A DNA stretch of 64,000 nucleotides from Haliea sp963974125 (lineage in GTDB: Bacteria; Pseudomonadota; Gammaproteobacteria; Pseudomonadales; Halieaceae): contig CAXBCH010000024.1 in the NCBI GenBank assembly GCA_963974125.1, positions 1 to 64,000 on the forward strand, written 5' to 3'. How positions within the stretch are numbered: position 1 is the stretch's first letter; each line of letters begins with the position of its first letter. The translations under genes were made by a program, and so were the position numbers. Under the pieces are notes generated by a model. The model saw only the letters and a program-made list of their open reading frames with translations. It did not search any database and was not told the origin of the DNA. Below, piece after piece: positions 53,938 through 63,762 of the stretch.

Positions 53938-54027
53938 GGAAGCTGCTTGCAGAACACGCTGTGAATACATCCATGTACGCTCGGCGACGCCCATCCGTGG
54001 GCGTCGACGGTTCTGCAAGCAGCTTCC
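53938..54027. repeat. Nested palindromic repeat between xfp and ackA
   Basis: Outer arms GGAAGCTGCTTGCAGAAC (53938-53955) and its exact complement at 54010-54027 flank 54 bases. Inside are ACATCCATGT and a perfect 9-base stem (CGACGCCCA with TGGGCGTCG at 53985-54006). The three-hairpin form resembles intergenic palindromic repeat families of marine gammaproteobacteria. It may fold in the mRNA between the two genes. Confidence 0.7.
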
Positions 54028-54115
54028 GCCCGCAGTCGCCTACCTGTGGCACGCGCTCGCAGTCCTCTCCACTTGACAGGCGGTCCAAGCCCTCACTTTT
54101 AGCCGATGATCGCAG

Positions 54116-55222
54116 TCACCTTTGGCCGAGGAATTCCGCGGTCTGCCGGGCGATCTCGAGGTCCTCGCGGGAGGGGACGACGAGGATGGCGACGGCGGCT
54201 CCCTCGGCGTGGATGGCTCTGGGCTGGTCTCCTGATGGTAGTGCATTTTTCTGACAGTCTATAGCGATACCGAGCGCCTCGAGGCCCTCGCAGGCACCGG
54301 CGCGCACCGGGGCGGCGTTTTCGCCGACGCCGCCTGTGAAGACCAGGGCGTCGAGGCCGCCGAGGGCGGCGAAGTAGGCGCCGATGTATTTGCGGATACG
54401 GTAGCAGTAGATGGACAGGGCCAGTCGTGCGCGGGAGTCGCCCTGCTCGCAGCGGGCCAGAATGACGCGCATGTCGCTGTCGCCGCACAGACCCTGAAGG
54501 CCGCTTTCGCGGGTGAGAGCGTGTTCCAGTTGCGCCGGCGTCAGTCCCTCGCGACGGGCGGCATACAGCGCGGCGGCGATGTCCAGGTCGCCACTGCGGG
54601 TGCCCATGACCAGGCCTTCCAGCGGGGTCAGGCCCATGGAGGTGTCGATACTGCGACCCCCGTCGATGGCGGCGGCACTGGCACCGTTGCCCAGGTGCAG
54701 GCTGATTATGCGCAGGGACTGGGGGCGGCGTCCCAGGCAGACGGCCGCCTGACCCGCTACGCTGGCATGGGAGATGCCATGAAAGCCATAGCGGTGTACC
54801 TGATGGTCGCGGAACCAGCGCTCGGGAATTGCATAGCGGCTCGCCTCTTGTGGCATGTTGCGGTGGAAGGCGGTATCGAACACCGCGACCTGCGGGATCG
54901 CGGGGAACCGGGCAATGCTGGCGCGAATGACGGCGAGGGCGGGTTCATTGTGCAACGGCGCGAGGCTGCTGCAGCGCTCTATGGTCGCGATGGTATTGGC
55001 GTCGAGTCGGGCGGGTCCGGTGAAGTCGGGGCCACCGTGCACCACGCGATGGCCGATGGCATCTGGCGCTGACCCCGTGCCGAGTTGCCGCAGGACATCC
55101 TGGAAGGCGGCCCCGCAGTCGCTGCATTCCACGGTACCGCTATCGAGAGTCCCTGCGGTTGCGGTGTCGTGGACACTGAACTTGAGGGTGGAGCTGCCGC
55201 TGTTTAAAACCAGAATGTTCAC
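54116..55222 (-). CDS. ackA: Acetate kinase
   Basis: 368 residues from GTG (MNILVLNSGSSTLKF), with GGAG about 9 bases upstream; an in-frame TTG 15 bases earlier is less likely. Motifs are NSGSSTLKF, GHRVVHGG, VFDTAFH (catalytic Asp), LGNGASAAAI and TGGVGENA. It makes ATP and acetate from acetyl-P made by the phosphoketolase. The length is slightly below the usual 400. Confidence 0.92.
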   Translation of the reverse strand: MNILVLNSGSSTLKFSVHDTATAGTLDSGTVECSDCGAAFQDVLRQLGTGSAPDAIGHRVVHGGPDFTGPARLDANTIATIERCSSLAPLHNEPALAVIRASIARFPAIPQVAVFDTAFHRNMPQEASRYAIPERWFRDHQVHRYGFHGISHASVAGQAAVCLGRRPQSLRIISLHLGNGASAAAIDGGRSIDTSMGLTPLEGLVMGTRSGDLDIAAALYAARREGLTPAQLEHALTRESGLQGLCGDSDMRVILARCEQGDSRARLALSIYCYRIRKYIGAYFAALGGLDALVFTGGVGENAAPVRAGACEGLEALGIAIDCQKNALPSGDQPRAIHAEGAAVAILVVPSREDLEIARQTAEFLGQR

Positions 55223-55264
55223 GGCAGTGCTCCGCAATGCCCGGATTGGCGGAATGGCCCGGCT

Positions 55265-56107
55265 TCAGTATTGCGCGGAGGCATGATCGGTAAAGAATAC
55301 GAGGATATCCTGTCTGTGCAGCAACCAGGCCTGGAAGATACCGACCGGATGAGCGCCCAACGGAAAGCCGCTCACGGTGTAGTCCGCCTCCGGCCGCCAG
55401 GCTTTGCGCAGCTGCTCCTGCAGCGGCGTCGGCACGGTCTTGTCACCCCTCACCAGCACCATGCCGAGCGGCTTTTCCCGGGCGGATGACAGGAATGCCA
55501 GTGGCTCCCAGGCAAACTCGGCGGCCAGCGCATCCCGGTAAGCGGTCTGGTCAGCGAAGCCGAAATGGCGCATACGCTCCTCCCGCAGAGACGCCAGCTC
55601 ACCCTGCTCAGTGTAGGCAATAACATCGGCGACGGGAGCGCCGGCGGCAATCACGAACCCCGCGGATATCCGGTCCAGGTGCCCTACCGCGGTCGCCGCA
55701 TGCAGGCCGCCGACGCTGGTTCCAAGAATGCCGACAAAGCCATCGGGCGCATCCTCTGCAACCAGATTGATCGCCTGCTGGGCCCTGCCGAACAGGCGGT
55801 GGTGAAGGGCCAGTTCAATCGAGGTCTCCGCCATCCCCGTCCAACCGCGGACGACATAGACGCCGAAACCGGCATCGCAGAAAAGCGTCGCGTAGCGGGA
55901 TTCAAGAAACGTGGAGCCACCGGTGGGCGGCATGACAATCACGGTGCGGGCGGAGTTCGCGGATGGGCTGTAGTGCTCGAACTCAACCTCGAAACCAGCG
56001 GCGTCCAGGGTGCTGTCGACGGGCTTACAGGCGCGCACGACCGACTCGCTCTGCACCGTCCTGCAGGCGGCAGTCAGGAGCAACATGCAGACAAGCAGGC
56101 ATCGCAT
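55265..56107 (-). CDS. Lipoprotein alpha/beta hydrolase
   Basis: 280 residues from the ATG preceded by GAGAGGATG; a longer frame upstream lacks signals. Lipobox LLTAACR. The nucleophile elbow is GTSVGGLH, with Asp in VRGDKTVP and His in PLGAHPVG, so a triad is probable. The oxyanion region is MPPTGGSTFLES. It is divergent from the aldehyde dehydrogenase. I do not recognise a specific subfamily; esterase or peptidase-like activity is inferred. Confidence 0.7.
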   Translation of the reverse strand: MRCLLVCMLLLTAACRTVQSESVVRACKPVDSTLDAAGFEVEFEHYSPSANSARTVIVMPPTGGSTFLESRYATLFCDAGFGVYVVRGWTGMAETSIELALHHRLFGRAQQAINLVAEDAPDGFVGILGTSVGGLHAATAVGHLDRISAGFVIAAGAPVADVIAYTEQGELASLREERMRHFGFADQTAYRDALAAEFAWEPLAFLSSAREKPLGMVLVRGDKTVPTPLQEQLRKAWRPEADYTVSGFPLGAHPVGIFQAWLLHRQDILVFFTDHASAQY

Positions 56108-56321
56108 CCTCTCACCCTGAACAAACGACACTAAACTCCGAACCGCGGGGCGACACCACTGGCGTTCTCTCGTGTTCCGGTTCCAACAGGCGACGACCGC
56201 TGCCCTCGATTGCCCTGCTATTGTGAAGGCTTCTGTCCCGGGAGACAAATCAGCGAGTTATTGACATCGAGGCTAATGATTATTAGTTTGGGTGTCCCCG
56301 CCGCCCCCGGAGAGTCCCGTC

Positions 56322-57863
56322 ATGGCCCTGTACGAACCGATCGAATCCGCCGATGCCCGCCGCCACCTGCAGCTGCGCAGCCCGGTTACCCTGGAACCCT
56401 GCGGTGAGCTGGTCTGCGCCAACGCCGACGATGTGGCCGCGGCTATCGCCACTGCGCGTGCAGCGCAGCCGGCCTGGGCGGCCACCCCGATGCGGGAGCG
56501 GGTCAAGGTCGCCGAGCGCGCCCTGCAGCTGGTGCTGGAACGGCAGGACGAGATCATCGACACGGTAGTCGCGGAAACTGGCAAGGCGCGCACCGATGCC
56601 ATGAGCATGGAGATCTTCTCGGTGGCGGATTCCCTGTGCTACTACGCCAAGCACGCGGAGGCTTTCCTCAAGCCGCGCAAGCGCCGGGTGCACGGCGTTA
56701 TCGGGATCGCCAAGCAGCTGCGCATCCTCTACAAGCCGCTGGGGGTAGTCGGGCTGATCACGCCCTGGAACGGTCCCTTTGTGCTGGTGATGAACCAGGC
56801 GGTGCAGGCCATCCTCGCAGGCAACGCGGTGGTAGCCAAGGGCTCCGAAGTGACGCCCTATTCCGCGAAACTGGCCCAAAGCATACTGGAGGACGCCGGC
56901 CTGCCGCCGGGGGTGCTGCAGGTGCTGCTGGGAGATGGCGACACCGGTGCCGCCATTGTCCGCGGTGGCGTCGACAAGGTCTCCTTTACCGGCAGCGTCG
57001 CCACCGGTCGCAAGGTGGCGGTTGCCTGTGCCGAACAACTCATTCCCTGTACCCTGGAGCTCGGCGGCAACGATGCCATGATCGTCTGCGCGGACGCGGA
57101 CCTGGACCGCGCCGCCGACGGCGCCTGGCTGGGTTCCTGCATGAACACCGGCCACTATTGCTGTGGCACCGAGCGCATCTACGTGGTGGATACGGTCTAC
57201 GATGAGTTTCTGCGCCTGGTTCTGGAGAAGGGCAAGCACCTCAAGCAGGGGCCGGAACACGGTTTTGCGGAAGACGTTGGCGCGGTATTCTGGGATCGTC
57301 AGCTGGCGATTATCGAGGCCCACGTCGAGGACGCCCGGGCCAAGGGTGCCAGCATCCACCTGGGCGGGCGCCGCAACCCGAACCTGGCGGGCCTGTACTA
57401 CGAGCCCACGGTCATGACCGAGGTCGACAACAGCATGGATATCATGCTGCACGAGACCTTTGGCCCCGTTCTCTGCATCCAGCGGGTAGCGGATGAAGAG
57501 GAAGCCCTGCGCCTGGCCAACGACTCCGAGTTCGGTCTCAACGGCAACGTCTGGACCAAAGACAAGGAAAAGGGCTATCGCCTCGCGGCCGCCATCGACA
57601 CCGGCTCCTGCAGTGTCAACGACATGGCGCTCAGCTACGGTATTCCCGCAGCGCCCTTCGGCGGGCGCAAGAATTCGGGGATTGGCCAGGTCAACGGCAA
57701 GAAGGGCCTGCGCGGCTACTGCCACGAGATGCCCATCGTTATCGACCGCTTCGGCGGCAAGATGCAGAACGCCTACCCCAACACGGAGAAGAACGCCGAG
57801 GGCATGCGCAAGCTGATGGACTTTATCTGGCGCAAGACGCCGCTGGGGCGCTGGCTGTCGTAG
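56322..57863 (+). CDS. NAD(P)-dependent aldehyde dehydrogenase
   Basis: 513 residues from the ATG with GGAG upstream. The catalytic Cys is in GHYCCGTE (C280) and the general base Glu in LELGGND (E246), 34 residues apart as in other ALDHs. The nucleotide motif is FTGSVATGRKV. The C-terminal part has PFGGRKNSGIG. The length and MNTGHYCCG variation resemble succinate-semialdehyde/long-chain ALDHs; substrate is unknown. It overlaps the convergent lipoprotein gene by 41 bases. Confidence 0.9.
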   Translation: MALYEPIESADARRHLQLRSPVTLEPCGELVCANADDVAAAIATARAAQPAWAATPMRERVKVAERALQLVLERQDEIIDTVVAETGKARTDAMSMEIFSVADSLCYYAKHAEAFLKPRKRRVHGVIGIAKQLRILYKPLGVVGLITPWNGPFVLVMNQAVQAILAGNAVVAKGSEVTPYSAKLAQSILEDAGLPPGVLQVLLGDGDTGAAIVRGGVDKVSFTGSVATGRKVAVACAEQLIPCTLELGGNDAMIVCADADLDRAADGAWLGSCMNTGHYCCGTERIYVVDTVYDEFLRLVLEKGKHLKQGPEHGFAEDVGAVFWDRQLAIIEAHVEDARAKGASIHLGGRRNPNLAGLYYEPTVMTEVDNSMDIMLHETFGPVLCIQRVADEEEALRLANDSEFGLNGNVWTKDKEKGYRLAAAIDTGSCSVNDMALSYGIPAAPFGGRKNSGIGQVNGKKGLRGYCHEMPIVIDRFGGKMQNAYPNTEKNAEGMRKLMDFIWRKTPLGRWLS

Positions 57864-60230
57864 CGCCCGCGTGCAGCGCCGGCAGTGACACTTCCGCGTA
57901 CTTGTTCATACCCGAGCCACCACGGGAGCCGGCGTCGTAGACATAGCCATAGGCAGCGCCATCGGCGTTGCGCTTGACCACGGCGCCGCGCACCCACATC
58001 ACGTTCACGCCGTCGACTTCCAGGGTCGGGTCGCTCCAGCTGCCATCCCCGCCCCGCGAGGTGTGGAACAGGCGCCCGGTGTCTTCCTCGATAAACAGCA
58101 CGTGCACACAGGCGCCGTAGCCGATGGCATCGGCGCCCACCTGTTCGGCATCCGAGGCGTTTGTTACCACGGCACGGCTGGTAACCTGAACGGCCTCTGA
58201 CAGCACGCCCGCGCCATCGGCCCGGCGCTCCCACAGTTCGCCATTGTCGAGTCGATAGATGATGCTGACGGTATCGGAGTCGGGGAGATACACGAGCGGC
58301 AGTATCCCACCCGCGTCCTCGACCCCGGTCCCCAGTCCGGAGGCCAGCTGTTGGCCCGGAGTCAGGTCGCCGTTGGGCAGTATCTGGCGGTACCAGGCCG
58401 TACCGTCGATGCCGGTGTAGGCGAAGTGCACCGTGTCATTCGCTCCGCGGACCACAACCGGCCCGGAGAGATCGCGATCAATCCCGGCATCGACCACGGT
58501 TTCCTCGCCCCACTGGCCCTGCGGGGAACGGATGCGGACCAGAATCCTTTCCAGGTTGCCGTAGACGCCCACCACGCTGCCATCCGACCTCAGGGCGAGA
58601 TCGGCCACCTGCACCGGCGGTTCTACCGGTGATGCCAGCCGTTCATCAGTGATTTCCCAGGTGTCCGGCTGGCCCGGGTGATCCGAGGTGCGGAACACAT
58701 GATAGAACACGTGATCGGAAGTCTGGTGCAGGGTGTGAATCCTGTCGCTTCCGAATGCCTGGCCGACGCCTTCAAGATCCCCGGTCCGGGGCCGGTTGGC
58801 GCCGTCCACTTCGCGCCACCATCCGTCGACTTGACGGCCATCATCACGTTGTCGGTCTCCGAGGGTTCCATGAGGAAATACAGATCCCCGTTGCTCGCTT
58901 CCCAGGGGCCGAGGCGCACTGGCGTTTCCACGAACACGCCGCCCAGGTGCCGCTCCGGTACCGCCAGGGTCACTACCGGGTTGCTTGCAGCTGGCACGGG
59001 CTCACCGCTGCTGTCCAGCAACCTGAATTCGAAGGTGTCGCCGGCTTCGTGCATGGCCGGGCCGTCGTAGAAGTACCGGACCACCAGCGGAAACTCCCAC
59101 TCGCCGTGCTCCCTGGAGGCCGACCAACCCGGAGTGGTGTCGGCGTAGTTGATGCCAGCTCCAGCGGTAAACGGCAGTGCAGATGCCGCCAGCAGGTCCC
59201 CGGTCGCAGCGCCGTGCTCAAAGCGGGAGGTGCTGACGATACTTGCGCCCGGGGTGCTGGTCTCGCCCGCGATCTCCACGAACCCGACCTCGGCGCTGCT
59301 GTCAGCCGGCAGATACAACCCCAGTCTGGAGGCGGCAATTGCCACACCCAGATCCTCGGTAAACTCCAGCCCCTCCATGTAGGGGTCCCATTCATAGCCG
59401 ATGGTCGCCCTGGACCCTTCCCAGGCGACCTTGATCTCGATCCAGTGATCGGCCTTCACCTCCACGTCCTGGTCGACCAGGATAGTTTCCCGGCCATTAT
59501 CGCGGTGAATGATGCGCAGTGCGCGACCGGCTTCTATCTCCAGGCGAAAGTGATTGTCCTCGTCGACATAGCCAAACAGGATCCCGGCGCGGGCGGACTC
59601 GGGCAGCCGCAGGTACGTCGCGAATTCGGCGGGCTGCCAGTGCGTCTGATAGCGCGCAAGAGCGAGCACGGGTTCATTGCCCGCGGCGAAGCGCGCGAAG
59701 CCGACGCCATCCTCCTGCGGCCAGGAGAGCGCCGATTCATCCCCCTGAATGAGGTTCCAGGTGTCTGCCAGCTGTCCTTCGGGCACCGACGAGAAGTCCA
59801 GCCTGAGCTTCTTGAGCGGGTAGGGGAAGTCCTCTGCGGTCAGCGGCTCCCAGGCTCCCTGGTGGCGACGAAACTGCAGGCTGAAGCGGTGTTCGGCGCC
59901 AGCATCCGCGGTGTTTTCCACCTCGAAACGCAGCCGGAATGGCCGGTCGGCCTGCACCGTGGCGGGCTGATTCAGCGCCGCAGCCCAACCTCTGTCGGCA
60001 TTGAGGTCGGCATCAAAATTCGCGCGAATCCGGAATGCTGTCTGTTTGAGGGTCTGTGTCTGCCCGGGCACCTCCGGGGTCAGCGCGGTGGCGGTTGCTT
60101 CCGAATCCGAATTGCTGCAGCCGCCCAGAGCCACAACGGCGCCCACGATGGCTGTACAGAGTCCCGGCAGCAGCTGCCGGGGGATAATCTGCAAGGCGGG
60201 GAGCGCTCTCTCCGGGGTGCGGTCTGCCAT
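57823..60230 (-). pseudogene. Large exported lipoprotein gene interrupted by a single-base frameshift
   Basis: From ATG at 60230 (GGAGG six bases upstream) the first frame gives a lipoprotein signal (VALGGCSN). It continues with a LamG/concanavalin-like domain near residues 160-330 (GILFGYVDEDNHFRLEIEAG), then beta-rich sequence up to KSTDGGAKW. It then continues in another frame as DGANRPRTGDLEGVGQAFG, and BNR-like propeller repeats run to the stop at 57823. The switch is at the CC at 58806-58807; one extra base restores about 802 residues. It resembles BNR-repeat glycan-binding or glycosidase-like proteins; exact role is unknown. The frameshift is a sequencing indel or a real lesion. Confidence 0.72.
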
Positions 60231-60355
60231 GGTCTGCCTCCTGCTGGCGATGTCCGGGGGTCGTGTTGATGAGTGCAGGACCAATATAGTCGCCGGAAGA
60301 TGACAGGTTCTACCGCAATGCGTTAACCATGCGTCAAGTTTGCCTGATGCGTTTG

Positions 60356-60721
60356 CTACGCGCCGGGCGACGGTGGCATGGCCTGGCGCTGCACCACGTA
60401 GCGGATAATCTGTTCCTGCGCCAATTCGTCCCGGTCGAAGTCCAGCCGGACCCGGTATGGCTGCTCCCGGTTCTCGCCGGGTTCGCTGGCGAGGACCGTA
60501 CCGTCCAGCTGCACGGGGACCTGCGATGGCTGCAGCAGCAGGCTGATGCGTCGCCGGGTCCCTGCCGGAAGGTGCTCGCTGCTGTCGAAGGCGATGCCGC
60601 TGCCACTCAGGCTGACAGCGGTGGGGACATACTGGCTGGTATCCGTTGCGCTATGTCCCGGCAGCATGGAACCGAGCACGGTGAGTTTGCGATTGAGCAG
60701 TCCCAGCGCCTGAGCCGTCAC
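60356..60721 (-). CDS. PilZ domain-like protein
   Basis: 121 residues from GTG. The PilZ D/NxSxxG-type motif appears as AVSLSGSGIAFDS, then LLLQPSQVPVQLDGTVLASEP, and the C-terminal ELAQEQIIRYVVQRQ. The upstream RxxxR motif of c-di-GMP-binding PilZ domains is not visible. The GTG overlaps the stop of an upstream frame that reads DTLAELDDEQTR; that segment could be the true N terminus if one base is missing here. c-di-GMP binding is therefore uncertain. Confidence 0.6.
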   Translation of the reverse strand: MTAQALGLLNRKLTVLGSMLPGHSATDTSQYVPTAVSLSGSGIAFDSSEHLPAGTRRRISLLLQPSQVPVQLDGTVLASEPGENREQPYRVRLDFDRDELAQEQIIRYVVQRQAMPPSPGA

Positions 60722-60912
60722 CGGGTCTGCTCGTCGTCCAGTTCCGCAAGCGTGTCTGTGGGGGTGCCCACCTGCAGCGACGGGTGGGTGGTAGCCTGGG
60801 TCGCCTGCTGTTCCTTGTCCCTGTTATTGCCTGTCCATGGGTTGATGGCGTCAAAGTATATCGCCGTTATGGCATTGTCGGTGACTATGTTGACAATTGT
60901 TGGCGGTGCCGG

Positions 60913-62694
60913 TCAGGTCATCTTTTCCAGCGGCCAGCCAATCAGCAATACCGCCAGAGTAAAGGTGCCGATGGCAAGATTCATCGGTATGCCCACGCGC
61001 AGGAATTCGGCAAAAGTGTAGCCGCCCGGCCCATACACCATCAGGTTGGTCTGGTAGCCCAGGGGCGTAGCGAAGCTCGCCGAGGCGGCCATCATGATGG
61101 CGAAGATGAATGGCGTCGGGTTCAGGCCGGCGCTGGCGGTGATTCCGAGTACGATCGGCAGCATCAGAATCGCCGCAGCGTTGTTGGTGATGGTTTCCGT
61201 AAGCAGCGAGACGGTGAGGTAGGTCAGCACCAGTATCAGCCAGGGCCGGCCACCGCTGAGGTCGATGATGCTGCTGGCGAGAAATACCGCCGCACCGGAT
61301 TTGTCCAGTGCCGCACCCAGGGCGAAGGACGCACCGATGGTAATCAGCACCGTCAGGTCCAGGCTCTTTTCCGCCTGGTTGACCGAGCAGCAGCCGGTGA
61401 CCAGCATCATTGCAGCGCCCAGCAGGGCCGCGTTGAGCATGCTGATCAGGCCGAAGCCCGCCGCCAGCACCAGGCCCAGCAGGATGGCCCAGGCCATGTA
61501 CATGCGGTGGTGGCGAGGCTGCTCGGTATCGAGGTCATTGATGAGCAGGAAATCCTTGTTGTAGCGCTGGCGGCTGACAAAGGCGGGACGGGCTTCCAGC
61601 AGCAGGGTGTCACCGGCTGCCAGCTCGATGGTGCCCAGGTTGCCCTTGATCCGCTCACCGTTGCGGGCCACCGCCAGCACCGCGGCCCCGTAGCGGTCCC
61701 GGAAGCGGGCGTCGCGTATCGCGTGGCCGACGGCGTCACAGTGGGGCGATACCACCGCCTCGACCAGGCGGCGCTCGGCGCGGTCGGCCAGCAGCGGCTG
61801 CGAGGTGTCGCTTTCCTCGGAGGGCACGATGCCGTTGATACGCAGCAGGTCCGAGATGGCGTCGGTGTCGCCGGCGAACACCAGGCGGTCGCCGCCCCTG
61901 AGCCGCTCCTCGGTCGGTACCGCGGTGATGATCGTGCCGTCGCGCTCGATCTCCACCAGGTAAACCCGTACCAGGTGGCGCAGGCCTGCCTCCTCGATGG
62001 TCTTGCCCACCAGAGGCCCGGCCATGGCGACGGCAACTTCCAGGGTGAACTCGCGCATATTGGCGAAGGGCTCGTTCTGCTTGCGATCCGGCAGCAGGCG
62101 GGGGAAGAACAGCCACATGAACAGCAGGCCAAACAGGGCTACCGGCAGACCCACAGCAGTGATCGAAAAGAGGGAGAAGCCGTCCTCTCCCGTCAGCACC
62201 CGGTACTGGCCATTGAGCACCAGGTTGGTGCTGGTGCCTATCAGCGTCATGGTGCCGCCGAGGATGGAAGCGTAGCTCAGCGGGATCATCAGCTTGGAGG
62301 GTGCAATGCCAGTCTTCCGCGACCAGCTGTTGACCGCCGGAATCATGGTGGCGACTACCGGGGTGTTGTTGAGGAACCCGCTCAACAGCGCCACCGGGGT
62401 GAACATGCGCCACATGGCGGCGCGCACCTTCCTGGGCCGGCCCAGCAGCCGGGTAACGATCAACTCCGCACCCCCGGAGGCATTGATGCCTGCGGCCACG
62501 ACGAACATCGCCGCCACGGTGACCAGGCCTTCATTGGCGAAGCCCGCCAGGGCTTCAGTTCCCGTCAGCACCCCGAAGGTGACCAGTAAAGTGAGCGCCC
62601 CCATCATGACTACATGGGGCTTGAGTCGGGTCAGCGTCAGCGTTCCGAGAACACCCGCAACCAGCGCCAGAGAAAACCAGCCCTGCCAATCCAT
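60913..62694 (-). CDS. SLC13/DASS-family transporter with RCK_C domains
   Basis: 593 residues. N-terminal helices carry VTVAAMFVVAAGINASGG and GFLNNTPVVATMIPAV (a DASS signature with Asn-Asn-Thr). Two RCK_C (TrkA-C) domains lie at about 215-390, and the C-terminal half repeats the transport core with ITNNAAAILMLPI. Members carry dicarboxylates, sulfate or other anions with Na+. It stands alone between the PilZ gene and the deacetylase. Confidence 0.88.
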   Translation of the reverse strand: MDWQGWFSLALVAGVLGTLTLTRLKPHVVMMGALTLLVTFGVLTGTEALAGFANEGLVTVAAMFVVAAGINASGGAELIVTRLLGRPRKVRAAMWRMFTPVALLSGFLNNTPVVATMIPAVNSWSRKTGIAPSKLMIPLSYASILGGTMTLIGTSTNLVLNGQYRVLTGEDGFSLFSITAVGLPVALFGLLFMWLFFPRLLPDRKQNEPFANMREFTLEVAVAMAGPLVGKTIEEAGLRHLVRVYLVEIERDGTIITAVPTEERLRGGDRLVFAGDTDAISDLLRINGIVPSEESDTSQPLLADRAERRLVEAVVSPHCDAVGHAIRDARFRDRYGAAVLAVARNGERIKGNLGTIELAAGDTLLLEARPAFVSRQRYNKDFLLINDLDTEQPRHHRMYMAWAILLGLVLAAGFGLISMLNAALLGAAMMLVTGCCSVNQAEKSLDLTVLITIGASFALGAALDKSGAAVFLASSIIDLSGGRPWLILVLTYLTVSLLTETITNNAAAILMLPIVLGITASAGLNPTPFIFAIMMAASASFATPLGYQTNLMVYGPGGYTFAEFLRVGIPMNLAIGTFTLAVLLIGWPLEKMT

Positions 62695-62789
62695 GACCGT
62701 GATTTACCCGCTGCTTATAATGGAATCCAGCTTACACAGCGCCACATTTATAAGAAAATAATATAAAGAGATGAGCTGATAGAATCTGG

Positions 62790-63758
62790 TTATAAGTTGG
62801 GCGGCACCGTCGGGACCGCACCGGCTTCGCGTGCTGCAGAAGCGAGCACCTCTGACACGGTGGCCAGCTGCAGACCCTCTGCCTCCAGGGTCGGCAGTAC
62901 CTCCTGCAGGTAGGCGATGGTTTCCGGGTAGGGATGGCCGATCGCAACGCCCAGGCCATCCCGCCGGGCGCGCGCCACCAGTACCGCAAAGCGCTCGGCG
63001 ATCGCTTCCCGGGTGGGAACATTGTCAAGGAAGACCTGGCGCGACAGGTGTGGCAGGCCGGCCTCTGCTGCGACCGTGGCTGCGACTGTGTCCTTGTTGG
63101 TGCGGGAATCCACGAAATACAGGTTCTGTTCCGCCAGCAGCGTCATCAGCCACTGCATCTGCTTGCGCTGCCTGGTCAAGTCACTGCCCATATGGTTGTT
63201 GACACCCACCGCGTGGGGGACGCCCGCCAGTGCCTGCTGCAGGGTGCTGCGGAACTCTGTTTCGGACAGCTCGACAGTCAACGCGCCCGGTCCCAGCGGC
63301 CGCTGATCCAGGGCGCTCATGGGGGCGTGCAGCAGGACTTCCTTGCCGGCGCGGTGCGCCTCGCGCGCGAGATGCACGCTGTATGTGGTGTGGGGCAGGA
63401 CGGCCACGCTGAGGCGTCCCGGCAAGCTGACGGCGGCCTCGCCCTCGATCAGGCGGTTACCCAGATCGTCGATGATGATAACCAGGGTGGCATTATCGCG
63501 CAGGGACTGCGCTCCTGCAGGAGCGTGGGAGCCCGCTCCGCGGGCGACCAGATCCGGGGTGGTATCGCGCAGGGACTGCGCTCCCACAGGAGAGTGCGTC
63601 CCCACAGGAGAGTGCATCCCCACAGGAGAGTGCATCCCCACAGGAGAGTGCATCCCCACAGGAGAGTGTGCCTCCGCAGCGGACAGCGCCCGGGACTCGA
63701 ACGGCTGCATCGCGGCTGCGGTCAGGGGCAGGCAAAGCACCAACAGCAGCCAGTGCAT
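62790..63758 (-). CDS. Divergent polysaccharide deacetylase with internal repeats
   Basis: 322 residues. A signal peptide (LLLVLCLPLTAAA) is followed at about residues 31-90 by low-complexity hexapeptide copies (HSPVGM) and GAQSLRD repeats. The deacetylase domain begins at LVIIIDDLGN near residue 92 and has VGVNNHMGS and FVDSRTN. The family (Pfam Polysacc_deac_2) is predicted to act on periplasmic glycans; it is often beside ctpA and envC, as here. The first bases encoding the repeats resemble REP-type DNA. Confidence 0.85.
   Translation of the reverse strand: MHWLLLVLCLPLTAAAMQPFESRALSAAEAHSPVGMHSPVGMHSPVGMHSPVGTHSPVGAQSLRDTTPDLVARGAGSHAPAGAQSLRDNATLVIIIDDLGNRLIEGEAAVSLPGRLSVAVLPHTTYSVHLAREAHRAGKEVLLHAPMSALDQRPLGPGALTVELSETEFRSTLQQALAGVPHAVGVNNHMGSDLTRQRKQMQWLMTLLAEQNLYFVDSRTNKDTVAATVAAEAGLPHLSRQVFLDNVPTREAIAERFAVLVARARRDGLGVAIGHPYPETIAYLQEVLPTLEAEGLQLATVSEVLASAAREAGAVPTVPPNL
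63494..63672. repeat. REP-like element and 18-base tandem repeats inside the deacetylase gene
   Basis: A 22-base direct repeat occurs at 63494-63515 and 63563-63584. Between them is a GTGGGAGCCCGCTCCGCGGG dyad typical of REP elements. Then five copies of CACAGGAGAGTGCATCCC-type units with 18-base period run to about 63672. All lengths are multiples of three so the reading frame is kept. Confidence 0.75.
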
Positions 63759-63762
63759 ACAG

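Noticed and set aside
51431..54076. 881-codon frame antisense to phosphoketolase
   Set aside because: Shadow of a standard phosphoketolase; low-complexity protein.
56261..56290. TTGACA with a CTAAT-GATT-ATTAG dyad before the aldehyde dehydrogenase
   Set aside because: No -10 at proper spacing; the dyad is too short to call an operator.
60898..60915. TGA stop of the SLC13 gene followed by open frame as a possible selenocysteine codon
   Set aside because: Although selD is present, no SECIS-like hairpin is visible and the transporter ends at its usual C terminus.
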